Part shown: one piece after another, positions 50,261 to 60,901 of the stretch
Layout of the letters: each line of letters begins with the position of its first letter
Position numbering within the stretch: the first letter of the stretch is position 1
Assembly: GCA_907165065.1 (NCBI GenBank)
Contig: OU015528.1
Location: 72,831,474 to 72,895,473 of the forward strand
Direction: 5' to 3'
DNA from: Caprimulgus europaeus
Taxonomy: Eukaryota; Chordata; Aves; Caprimulgiformes; Caprimulgidae
Length of the DNA stretch: 64,000 nucleotides
Made by a program: the position numbers and the translations under genes
The notes under the pieces: generated by a model
Told to the model about the DNA's origin: nothing
What the model saw: only the letters and a program-made list of their open reading frames with translations
Database searches by the model: none

Positions 50261-53200
50261 CTATAACAGAACTTTAAAGTGAATTCTGAATACCAGTCAC
50301 AGGAATAACTACTCTGTGCATCTGGTTGTGGTACTACTTCATCAGAGATCTATTGGAAGAACAGATCTTTATGGAAGAAATTAATCAAAGCCCAGGGAGA
50401 CTGCAAAGGTCTTTGATGTCACTACTTACTTTACCATGAAACATGGCAGTAAGGACTCAGTAATATATTAAGTTTATATTTAAATGAATTTCTCTCTAGA
50501 AAATTAGTAATAATTTTTAATACATCAGTGTTGTGCTTGCTGACCCTGTGAGATTTTAGTCTACTCTACTCTATTTGGAAAGGCTTCTCAAAGTGTATGA
50601 GAGTCCTGGTTCCTGAGGGTCCTCTCCAAGGATATCCAAAGTCATTGAGCTAAAGCAGGCATGTTAGAATATGTGCAGCATCTCTTCTATCATTACCAAG
50701 ATATCTTTCATCCATGAACATAGTGTAAAACTGAAACACAATTTACTTTCTTATTAGGTACTATTTATATTTACTGTATATTTAGATTTAATATGTTGAC
50801 ATGAGAGACTTTATTTGTATCTGTTCTATATTTAAGTTATTGGCATTGCCAGTTTACTACAAAACATAAAAAAGCAATAACAATAAAATGAAGAACAGCA
50901 GCTCAGCTTTGTATAGTCAGAATTAAGAATGTGACTTTGGAGCTAGAAATTAAATTTTGATTGTTTTAGAATAGCTCATAATAAACACCAGTTTTATCCT
51001 CCTTTGCTGTTTCTTAGAAAAACCTGCTTACATCTAGTTCTACAAACCTTTTTTGTGTATTAATTTAGTGCTACTCCTGAAAGAAATACAGAATTGAAAT
51101 GTAGACAAAAATCTGTGAACCTTATTTGTTATATATAATAAGTTCCATTTTGAAAAAAATAATTCAGATGCTTGTTGCATTGAAATAATCCTTTTATTAA
51201 CTTATTAAGACATTGACTATTCTAGACAGGTACTGCTATAGCAAAATGTATGTGAACAAAATTCCCCTTACATCTTTCCTTACTACAAGAGTGAAGTGAA
51301 TCAGAATATCACAAATAATTGTATTAAGTTAAAGTCATAAGGTAGATTTTTGAAGTCTGGTAAGAAACATAATAAAATCCTGTCTTACTGAGGACTTTGT
51401 ATTTGATTTCAAACAGGGAAAAATTTAATACTAGTTCTTTTACAAATGTCCATATGCATCACAAATAAAGAAAAGAGAGAATAAAAATATCGCATTAAAA
51501 TTATATTTTATGAAGTAATCGCAAAATTTATTTGTTAAGTTCCTTTTAAGTATTTATATCTAGGCATTGGACTATTGTCTACAAAAAAATTATTTTGACC
51601 TATAAATACATATCATGCAAAATTCATGTTTCTTTTCCATAAAGCAGAAAATATGTAAAACGGTATGAAATCTAAATGCCCTCTTGTTCTGGATATGGGA
51701 TAGAGTTTCAAACAAAACAGATCTGACTTCTAATCTGTAAGAAGGCAATTTGAGAATCATAGATCAGAATCAAAACTCTTCAGATTTTGCCAAGTCTAGA
51801 TTTGAGGTTTAATATTCAAATGTGAAAAATGAAAAATTAAGATTGTATTCAAAGATTTTACAGGAAAACGACATAAAAAGTTCACAAAACATGTTAAGAA
51901 TCACAAGATTTCCTACTGATCTATAGCCAAGCAGTTGATTCTAAATAGAACAAAAACACTATATGCAGTTAAATTTAGTTCATCTAAAATTAAAGAATTT
52001 GAGGTTTGGAAAACCTCCAGATAATTAACTAAATATACAAGTTTGCAAACTTCTTATGATATGTGGACGCATGGGCTTTTTTCAAAGGGAAGTGTAAGCT
52101 CCTTTCTCTTAGGAATTTCTTGTACACAGACTACTGTACAGCATTTAAGAATTTGTTTTTCCTAATCACTATTTGTAGACCCCTGAAATACAGTCTATTT
52201 ATTCTTTCTAAGGCTACAACTAAGTTGATAAATTATATGGTATCAAGAAACATTTCCAAGCACTGAGGAGGTTCATTCATACTGCTAAATTTCAAAACTT
52301 CTACATGGACCAATTAACACTGTTCCAAATATTTTCTGGGCATTCTTAAGAAGATAATAAAATGATGCATTATTCCTAGTTGATAAAGTTGGTCAAGTAC
52401 TTAAGATAATGAGTTCTTTTAATAGTATAGATTGGAGTAATTCCATGCAGTCTGGACTCAGGACTAGAGAATGATCTCTTCCTATCTAATATGCTGACAC
52501 AGAGACAGCTTCAGAATCTTGAATGTAATAGTTTCACTGTAAAAGTGATATGATCAGAAACAACTGATGCAAAAGTAAAAAAAAAAAAAAAAGACAAAAA
52601 GCAAAAAAACCCAGTCTGTTTTACATTGGTGGAACACTACAAAAAAATTTAAAAAAATAAACACAAATAAAAATATAGAATGAGACAATTAAATTGCTTA
52701 CAAAATGAGATCATAATGAACAAATACCAATTTTTCTAGTTCTAAGTAAATTCTCAGGAATGTCTACTAGAGAAAAATTTTCCATGGGAAAAAATATGAG
52801 TAGGCTCAACATGAAACAAAATATTTTCCCTATGCTCCAAATTTTCTTATGAAAATATTAATAAAATTGTGTTTACAGTCACTCTCAAGAATTTGAATGG
52901 GTCTGACTAATTTTCAAGAACTTGTGCACTCTAAGAATGTCTGAACATACTGAGAAATTTCAAGTGATTTTTTTTTTTTTTTTTTTTTTAAAGAAATAAT
53001 TCAAACCTGGTATTTAGAGAGAAAAAAAAAAAAAGGGTGCTGCATAGAAAGATACTCCCAAAAAGATGACTATCAAATAAAAACCTTTAAAAGGTTAAAA
53101 CCAATTAAGGCTTTTAATCAGTGACTAAAGGGCTATCCTATATGCATCAAAGAAATACAGAAAGTTTTTAGAAAATACAGAAATTATTGAATGACCCTTC

Positions 53201-53562
53201 CCTTTGTAGTAATGGCAATGCCCCAGCTTGTGGTCACAAGAAACTTAGATCATTGTTCATACAGGTAAGTTTTGATTATATTAGCTGAGATTGCTTGTGA
53301 CAAGACAGTGAATTGCAGTTAACTGGCAGATGTAGTACCTCCTGGTTTTGTACAGGCTGTTGTTGGCAGCTCTTACAGAAATCCATGACCATTAATTAGG
53401 TTTATCAGCTTTTAGAAGCATTTCTAAGCATAACTTTATTTTTATTTTGAAATGTCTAGGTGAATGATTATGTTTACGTGCAATTTCCCGATACAAGAAA
53501 ATAGTCTGAATTTCCCACTTTTACTTTCTGCACTGTAGATTATCAGCATCAACTTAAAGAAG
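50261..53562. other. anonymous AT-rich sequence
   Basis: No gene recognised. A16 at 52577-52592, T22 at 52968-52989 and A13 at 53022-53034. The plus-strand frame 52063-52266 is unrecognised. Confidence 0.5.
52968..53034 (+). repeat. T22 and A13 homopolymers
   Basis: T22 at 52968-52989 and A13 at 53022-53034, separated by 32 bp. The transcribed pair could fold back, but no element body was recognised. Confidence 0.95.
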
Positions 53563-53774
53563 GAATCATAGAATGGTTTGAGTTGGAAGAGACTTTAAAG
53601 ATCATCCAGTTCCAACCCCCCTGCCATGAGCAGGGACACCTTCCACTGGACCAGGTTGCTCAAAGCTTCATCCAACCTGGCCTTGAACATTTCCAGGGAG
53701 GAGACATCCACAGCTTTTCTGGGCAACCTGTTCCAGTGTCTCACTACCCTCACAGTAAATAATTTCTTCCTACT
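53563..53774 (-). mobile_element. CR1 LINE 3' fragment
   Basis: The reverse complement of a CR1 3' end: 'aatcatagaatgg' at 53564-53576, 'agatcatccagttccaaccc' near 53599, 'accaggttgctcaaagc' near 53651, 'gggcaacctgttccag' near 53720. It has the 'gtctagtggaaggtg' type 3' end, like the copy at 50065-50260. About 210 bp, 5'-truncated, no usable open frame. Confidence 0.95.
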
Positions 53775-54089
53775 AAAAGAGTGTTAATCTTTGCATACAA
53801 AGTGTCCACCTTAGGAGACGTATTTTCATACTGAAACATTTGATACAATATATGACAATACCAACTAATGATCTATAACATTTACTGCAGTCCAAATGGC
53901 AGGAGGCACCATGTCTAAATGCAAATAAGAACAAAATCTTCACTTTTATTCTGAGTTGAAATAGTAAAATGAAATTTCTAATCACTGTTAATTTGAATTA
54001 AGCAAGTTTTAACCCAAGTGGTTTGCAGGGGTCTATTTACATTTTAAAATTTACCATGATAGCTTATCATGTTCATACACAGTTGGAAT

Positions 54090-54151
54090 TGATTATGTTT
54101 GGACTCAGTGATCTTAAACGTCGCTTCCAACCCAAATGATTCTATGATTCT
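54090..54151 (+). mobile_element. CR1 LINE extreme 3' end
   Basis: About 60 bp: 'gtttggactcagtgatctta' near 54097, 'cgcttccaacccaaatg' and the CR1 end repeat 'attctatgattcta'. It is among the shortest CR1 remnants in the window. Confidence 0.88.
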
Positions 54152-55785
54152 ACACTGCAATTCTTTAACCCGGAATTCAAACAATTTGCATTATTTGAAT
54201 GAAATAAAACTGTGACATATCATTGCGAAGTCAGGCCAAAATCTGATTTTGTTGTTGGTTTGTTGGACTTTCTTTATTCCTGTTCTCCCAGATAAAAAGA
54301 TCTGGAAAAAGGAAAAAGTAGCAAGATACAGTTTTGAATTATCAGAAGAAAGAATTGTTGTTCTTTATCACTGAGCAGTTTGTATGATGCTATTAATTTA
54401 GATTAGTTGTCAGTAATTGATTGTGGGCAATTCATAATGTGTTACAAAACCAAAAAAAACATTAACAACTTGGCCACAAATCCTTAAAAACACTTAGGCA
54501 AGTTAAATCCCTTAGGCTGTAGGGGGAATTAATATTGCTTTTTATAGTGTTGCATAAATAAATGTAAAGTTTTGATTATAAATAATAACCCAAATTTAAT
54601 TTGCTTTTACTTCAAAAGTACAGCTTCCATTTACTCAACTAGAGCTTTGTATAGGTAGCTATATTAGTGGCTTATATCTACACTATAAAATTAATAATTT
54701 CTTTTTATGAACTGTGGATTGTTCCATCCTTAAATAAATGGTATGCATAGAGCTGGTATCTGTAAATCAAAATTGGTGTAATCTCTGAATAAAACACAAT
54801 TACAGCAGTGGATTCAACATGCACTTTATGGGAGGTATGGGTGATGAACAAGAGCTCAGAATAATATGACCAGCAATTAAACCAAGGCCTTTCATTCTCA
54901 TGAAATGATACTGTAGTACTTCCTCAACAGGAATGAAACAATTTGTTTTACAAATACAGTAGAGTAGTTATACAGGAATGCATGTTCTGTACTACAATAC
55001 TGCCCATTTGCCAGGTAATCAGAACTGAGCTTTTGATCCTGACATTCTCTCTCTCTCTAGTGCGGAAAATAATGAATCTGTCATTTGAACTTGACTAAAC
55101 CAGATAAGCCTCAAGCCTGTTCCATATACTTGTTGCATATACCAGAGGGAATAGCTTTTCAGCATATCAAAGTCAGATTCCATTTCACTCAAGCTAGGTT
55201 TCTTTTGTGTTAAAATGATAAAATTCACATCTATTTGCCTCGTCTGTCTCTAATTTTATCTAAATCATCATACCTCTTCAATCAGTATTCCCAGAGGCCA
55301 GTGTGTATGAACACTAAGAGGAGTGTCCTGCAAGGTTTACAATTATCCAGTGACTTGATATGGCAGGCTAATCTTATTAAATTGCAGCTATATCCTTTTC
55401 AATTGGATTCACCATCTCCAAATAATCAACATCACAAAGAGTAAGGTTCTCAGTTTTGATTCTCTCTGGGCAGTCAGAATGAGTCCTGTATCATTCACAC
55501 ATCACAATATTTAGCATAACTCATTGTTCAAAAAGCCATATTCTTTTTAATCCAACTATTTTGGTTCTTGAGCTTCTCACAAAACCAATATATTTCTTTT
55601 AGCCTTAAATTGTAAGATAATTACTGGAATGGTTTCCTAGGCCATAAAATGCCCATTAGAAAAAGGCTACATCAGCCAGAGATAAGTTTGCCAGCAAATC
55701 CTTAAGGGACACAAAGGAGAAACAGGATTCACTCAGCACCTAGGAATCAGTTTCAAATCATTACATATCCCTTTCTAATTGATAT
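54152..55785. other. anonymous AT-rich sequence
   Basis: No gene recognised. A short (CT)n run lies near 55046-55059. Frames at 55019-55228 (-) and 55235-55444 (+) have no family features. Confidence 0.5.
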
Positions 55786-55904
55786 TATGGTGGATTGTCT
55801 CTGACTGGATGCCAGATGCCCACCAAAGCCCACTTTATCATTCCCTCTCCTCAACTAGGCAAGGAGTAGAAAAATATAACGAAAGGCTTGTGGGTCGAGA
55901 TAAG
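55786..55904 (-). mobile_element. ERV LTR fragment (U5 end), same family as 60181-60901
   Basis: On the plus strand 'tatggtggattgtctctgac' starts at 55786, followed by 'tgccagatgcccaccaaagc' and 'aaaggcttgtgggtcgagat' near 55883. These blocks follow the low-coordinate end of the LTR at 60181 ('tgtggtggattatct' and 'cccatgggtcaagag'). In the orientation inferred for that LTR this is the U5 end on the minus strand. Only ~120 bp remain. There is no second copy and no internal retroviral sequence beside it. Confidence 0.75.
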
Positions 55905-58343
55905 CATTCTACAGTAGCAACACACTCAATTTTTAATTAAAATTTTAAGAAAAAAAGTTCTAGAACTTAGGTGGTGGTGGTGATATTAAATTAAATTTCT
56001 AAAACACTGTCACACATACAAAAACATTTCAGAATTCTGTTAGAAAACTCCCAGTGGCACTGTAGAAGTTATGGGCAATACGTTATGTTGGGCATACTCA
56101 GAATCATTAGTTGAATGCCAAAAATGTAAAGTTTAATATTGTTATTTAAGTGATCATCAGACTACTGGGAAGATGGACATAGCTTATGCCTTCAAAGATT
56201 GTCTTGAGAAAATATTTATTTAAATAATTTAAGAAGATGACTTCTTTTCTTCCCAAAACCATCTTGGATTACTAACAAAAATTATAATAAATTGAACTGA
56301 AAATTCTTTGTAACTGCTCAGGTGCTCAACTTTACAGATGTATTTCACAAACTGTTCAAAGAAATACTTGATGACAAAGTAAATCCATTCTGCATCAGCA
56401 GCACCAAGCTTAGAGCAAAGTACAGTAATATCATCATTTCTCTCACAATACAACATGGAGAAAAAGAGAAAGAAAAAAAAAAATTTCTGTGTTTCTCTTT
56501 TTAGCAAGACAAAGATCACTTCTGTAGGAAATGGGCATACCCAGCTTCCTTCAGGCTGGATTTATCTCTGATGGATGAATCTACTTCCCTTTCACCCTAA
56601 GGGTGCTCTGCAGGTTTACGGGTTTAGTTGTCTGGATGTACTAGGTGGATACCTCTACTTGATGATTAATCATTCTATTTAAAAAAAAAAAAAAAAAAAG
56701 GATAGAGGAGGAAGGGCAATAAGCCTAAAATAGGACCTGTAAGAGAGCAAAGAAAAAGAGAACATGATCCTATAAGATCTTTAGTCCCTTTGGAGGAGAG
56801 CCATCTTGATTTGGTGGTGTTTCTACAACTATTTTTTTTTTGCCTTTTTTTGTCTAGAATATATAAGAAATCAGTAAAACATAGATAAAAAAAATAGAAT
56901 ATATACACAGGAAATGTCTCAGTGGGATGAGAAATAAAGCAGGAATACAAATCACCTGATATTATTCTTCAGCAACACAGTTTGGATCAGAGTAGAAAGA
57001 CCTTGTACAGTTTAGTTTAGAACAGAGGTGATTCCTTATGACAAAATATACTTTCACACCATTGAAGTACACATACATCTTCTAGAACAATAACATCTTG
57101 ATGTCAGCTGATGCAGTTGAATGGTATTGTGCCATTAAATAATAAGGCAATGAATTTAAAATATTTGTCACCCACTTTTAGAAAATACTTTCCTACCTGG
57201 AAAACCTCACTAAGTGGTTCTCATTAATCTTACTGTGAAAATGGAGATAAGGCAAATAAAAAACACACACCTGCATTCTGGAATTGAGCTGTCTTTGAAA
57301 GAAAGAAGGAAAGGGCAGACAGCAGCTATAAAGCAGGAGACCTTCCCTTCAATTATGTAATAAATTCAAGAAAATGCCAAGGAGATGGCAGCCTACACAT
57401 CTGAAGAGGAAGAGATAAAACAAGAAAACTGAGAAATAAAGATATTAGGTGACAGTCTAGGTAGAGGTATGTTAACGCCTTGGGAGGAGGAAGGAAGCAT
57501 TAAGAACCATTCCACTCAGTACCATTTATTCCTCAAATTGCAGGTTTGATGTTAAAGGAATTTAAAATATCCATTAGCCTTTCACAGGGAGAATGGGTCA
57601 TGAATTATAACTGCTAGGGAAGCAGTGAAAGGAAAACTAAATCTGGCATGTTGTTAGAGCTAGCTTAAAGACTTATAGTTTAGATCATCTCCTTATATTG
57701 CAAATGAAAATAAAAATCTAGATTCTGGTTCTTCTTATTTATGCTGAAAAATATTTCCTTATTGACATCTATGGTGCTACTAAGAACTGTCATTTGTGCT
57801 TTCAGAATCAGGCCCATGGTGGTGTTAGAAACACTGTATAAAATTACTATGTTTACTCAAGTCGTAGCCACAGAAACTGTCCTTACTACACAATTTGTTT
57901 TAACACAGCAACACTGGGAAGGTATGAATAAAGTTAACTTAAAACAACCCTTTAAAATTATTTTTTCTTTAAAAGGGAAAATATGTCTCTAATGTCTCAC
58001 TGCAATGACAAAATAGACACAAAAATAAATATTTGACCAAATTTTGTCTTTCACACTGAGCCCACACAACTGGTTCTAGCAGGAGTTTTCTGCTGCAAGA
58101 GTTTAATGCATTACATTAATGAATGACAAAAGTTTCTTTCACTTCTCCCTCTTGCTCTGTTTTTGTATTACTAGGTTTTCTAGTTGTGCCTTTGCTGTTA
58201 TTTTTTCAGTCTTTCAAAATACTAATATAATTTGCTTAGAAAGCAAGCTCTGCACCACCCCCACTTCACTATGCACAACAGATATAGATTTGTAACATCT
58301 CAACAAATAAAGATTCAGTATTTGGCTCAAGCTATAGATCAGA
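55905..58343. other. anonymous AT-rich sequence
   Basis: No recognised gene and no retroviral gag, pol or env remnant. A19 at 56681-56699. Frames at 56229-56519 (-), 56675-56950 (-) and 57741-57992 (+) are unrecognised, and the Phe runs of the first two are encoded by A tracts. Confidence 0.5.
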
Positions 58344-58375
58344 TTTTTTTTTTTTTAATATATATATATTTATAG
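58344..58375 (+). repeat. T13 plus short (TA)n
   Basis: T run at 58344-58356, then alternating AT to about 58370. Low complexity. Confidence 0.93.
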
Positions 58376-59541
58376 TTCTTAATGTGCTGAATTTGATACC
58401 TTATCTGGTGACTATCAAACACATGGGAATTCAGCACAGTAAATCAGGCACAGATAGAAAAGTGAGGGCTACTAGCAAGTGGATTATATGAGCAGAGCTG
58501 TAGCTGCCCTAAAGTCTTCAAAAGAGTGTTAAAATTCAATGTTATCCCAGTACAGAAGAGTGAATTTCACCCTCAGGGAGCTTATACTAGCTCACATAGT
58601 AGTCTTATTGTGGAAAATTCACTTCAGCCTCAATTTACAGTATTCTCCCTCTCTCTTCTTCTCTCCACTTCCTATCCTCAGGCCAACAAAAGGAAATCTG
58701 GTTTATATTTCTCAGCACAGCATTTATTTTCACCTCTGACACACATCGAACAATCTCTGCAAGCAAGTGCCATGTTACCAATGATGCCACGCTTCTTCCC
58801 TTCCGGTCTAATCACTCATGGTGCCTTCTGCCCAGCTCACAACCAAATCAGCGACACCTCTCCTGATAAAAGCTTATCAAGGGATTTTATTCAAGGAAAA
58901 TAGAAAATGCACAAGATCACCATTCTTACTTAAATGGAAGCTTATCTTCCCAAAATTATAAAGAAGACTTTTCTAAAATGGATGATTCCTGTTAGAAATC
59001 TCTGTATATCCAAGTGTCAGAAGTCAAAGACAAAGCTTTCTTGTAAATGCTGTGTTTCAAAATCACCTTTGTTTCAGCAGCAAAACTTTTGAGTACAACA
59101 GCTGAGTTAAACATAAGCAAATGGAAAACAACATTGAGCTAACTTTTATGACTAATTAGTAGCTGCATATGAAAGGAAAGTAAAAAATAGTGGCAAAACC
59201 TATGCAAACTCCATTTTCAAAAATTTCTTAGCCTACAGAGGTGTGGTAATTTAAAAATTTTGTGTTTGGATCTTAGTGGGATTTACATTAAACTGCATAT
59301 TGGAAGTGGTGCTCAACAGCCCCTTGTTATGTGTTTGAATATAATGAAAAACAAACACATTCAAAAACCTCCATATGATTCTGTAGAAGCACAAACCTGT
59401 GACTTAATAAACATTCGAGATAGTTTGTATAATTAATAAAAAAATCAGGTTTATTTTTATCCTTGCTTTAATGCAAACCAATTCCCAGCTAACCTCAGTA
59501 CAGTCTTTCCAAATTTTCTTCATTTTACATTGCCTTTTCAG
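58376..59541. other. anonymous sequence with an unassigned open frame
   Basis: Two overlapping plus-strand frames lie at 58526-58903 (125 codons) and 58539-58739. I see no domain, signal peptide or splice context that would support them. A pyrimidine-rich stretch at 58646-58680 encodes the Ser/Leu/Pro run. Confidence 0.4.
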
Positions 59542-59811
59542 GAATTTGGAGGCTTAAGTCCCATAAATGTTAGTGCTCATGCTTACTGTTCTGCAAATGG
59601 ATTTGCAAATGGCCTCTCTGAGACCATCCCTATAGTTAAAACTATGCATGGTAGCACAGTTGGATTACATATCATTGTTCTAAACACAGACAACTCCTCC
59701 TCAAGGGCATATAAGCTAAACAGACTAAACAAAGTCTTACAGGGGAAGCAGAGGCATAACAACCTGTATTTAACTTCTAACGTAGCTACATTTCCATATA
59801 TGAAGCTTTGA
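59542..59811 (+). other. candidate exon or lncRNA exon, unidentified
   Basis: A long pyrimidine-rich stretch ends 'cattgccttttcag' at 59528-59541, a good 3' splice site. One frame, starting in phase 0 at 59542, stays open for 89 codons to TGA at 59809-59811. The conceptual peptide has a mixed composition (GGLSPINVSAHAYCSANGF near its start) and is not low-complexity, but I recognise no domain. The segment is somewhat less AT-rich than its flanks and contains two TTTGCAAAT-like cores near 59593-59610. The minus strand is open here as well (59583-59822), which weakens the coding case. It could equally be a noncoding RNA exon or an enhancer. Confidence 0.2.
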
Positions 59812-59865
59812 CTTGTAAGCATTTTTCAGCCTTGCTCTATAGCAGTCTGATTGCTGTCAGTAAAC

Positions 59866-59972
59866 GTTCTTTGAAAGAAGAATCAAGTGATTTGCCCAGG
59901 TTGCTAAAGCAGCTTCCTGACACAGCTGGGAATAAGACTGAAGTCTCTGGAGCTGTATCTATTAGCACGCTT
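59866..59972 (+). repeat. MIR-like (CORE-SINE) relic
   Basis: 'caagtgatttgcccagg' at 59884-59900, 'gacacagctgggaataagac' at 59920-59939 and 'gaagtctctggagc' after it follow the MIR order: 'aagtgacttgccc', 'cagagctgggaat' and 'caggtctcctgac'. It is the clearest MIR-like match in the window. The plus-strand frame 59808-60011 is read through this relic and is not taken as a gene. Confidence 0.7.
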
Positions 59973-60362
59973 CAAACATTGACAAATTTGTGTTCTGGTA
60001 ATAAACACTGAAATCTTAAGTAATTGTGTGCTGTAGGAGCAGTCTTTTTTGATCTGAAGTCTTCAGCTTTTATTGATATCAGTACTGTCACAGTCCCTCC
60101 ATCTTTCTGCTACATCAGACTGCCATTTTCATCTTAGAGATGCTGACTACACAGATAAGTGAGTCAGCTCAGTTTCTGTATGTGGTGGATTATCTTTAGC
60201 TAACAGCCAGACTCCCACCCAGCTGATCACTCACTCTTCTCCTCAAAAGGGGGAGGAAATTGGAAGAACAGGTAACAAAGCCCATGGGTCAAGAGAAAGG
60301 CAGAGAGATCAATTACCAGTGAATATCATGAGGAAAATAAACTCTATTTGGGGAAAATTAAC

Positions 60363-60368
60363 TTTATT
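60363..60368 (-). terminator. LTR poly(A) signal
   Basis: AATAAA on the minus strand inside the solo LTR, placed downstream of the TATA-like box as expected for the R region. Confidence 0.55.
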
Positions 60369-60720
60369 GCCAATTAAAACAGAGTTGGGTAATGAAAAGA
60401 CAAACATTAAATCAACACCTTTTCTGTTCCCTGCCTCAGGTTCAACCTCACTCCTTCATTTCCATCTCCTCTAGCCCCCTCTAAACAGCACAGGGTAATG
60501 AGGAATAGGGGGGTTATGGTCAGTACAAAATGGTTTCTCTTCACCTCTCATTTCTCTTCATCTCCTCTTTCTCATGGACTGTAGTCCTTTAGGAAACATC
60601 CAGTTGCTTTGGGATCCTCCCTGGGCCATGACACCAGTACTATGAAGCATCTCCTCTGACATTGATACTCCCTGGGATTTTTCTTACTCTTTTCACCTCT
60701 TCCTTCTCCCCACCCCCATC

Positions 60721-60727
60721 TTAAATA
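60721..60727 (-). promoter_or_regulatory. LTR TATA-like box
   Basis: TATTTAA on the minus strand, about 175 bp inside the LTR, followed downstream by a GGGGGTGGGG stretch. It is the most likely core promoter of this LTR. Whether it is still active is unknown. Confidence 0.5.
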
Positions 60728-60901
60728 TGTTTTCAAAGAGGTGCCACCCACTTGGCTTGAGGGGCTCAGCTGCACCCTGGTAGGTCCACTGGAACCAGCT
60801 GGAACCAATTATGTCTGGCATGGGGCAGCCCCGGCCTCCCCTCAGAGGAGTCACACCTGCAACTTCTCACTGCCAATGTCTGGGCATGGACACTGGATAC
60901 A

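Larger units (their letters stand above)
60181..60901 (-). mobile_element. solo ERV LTR
   Basis: About 720 bp, visibly richer in G and C than its flanks. It begins TGTGGTGGAT at 60181 and ends GGATACA at 60901 on the plus strand, so the termini are TG...CA in either direction. The minus-strand reading is favoured: a TATTTAA box at 60721-60727 lies about 175 bp from its 5' end, and AATAAA at 60363-60368 lies about 355 bp further on, leaving about 180 bp of U5. I associate this LTR type with avian genomes but give no family name. No primer-binding site follows its 3' end and no gag, pol or env remnant flanks it, so it is a solo LTR. The flanking 5-6 bases do not form a clear target-site duplication, so the exact ends are uncertain. 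Open frames inside it (60572-60808 -, 60741-60941 +, 60766-60948 -) are not genes. Confidence 0.85.

Noticed and set aside
58526-58903. 125-codon plus-strand open frame
   Set aside because: No recognisable domain or splice context, and part is encoded by a pyrimidine-rich stretch. Left as unassigned.
55786-60901. A full provirus bounded by the two LTR pieces
   Set aside because: No primer-binding site beside the complete LTR, only ~120 bp of the second LTR, and no recognisable gag, pol or env between them.
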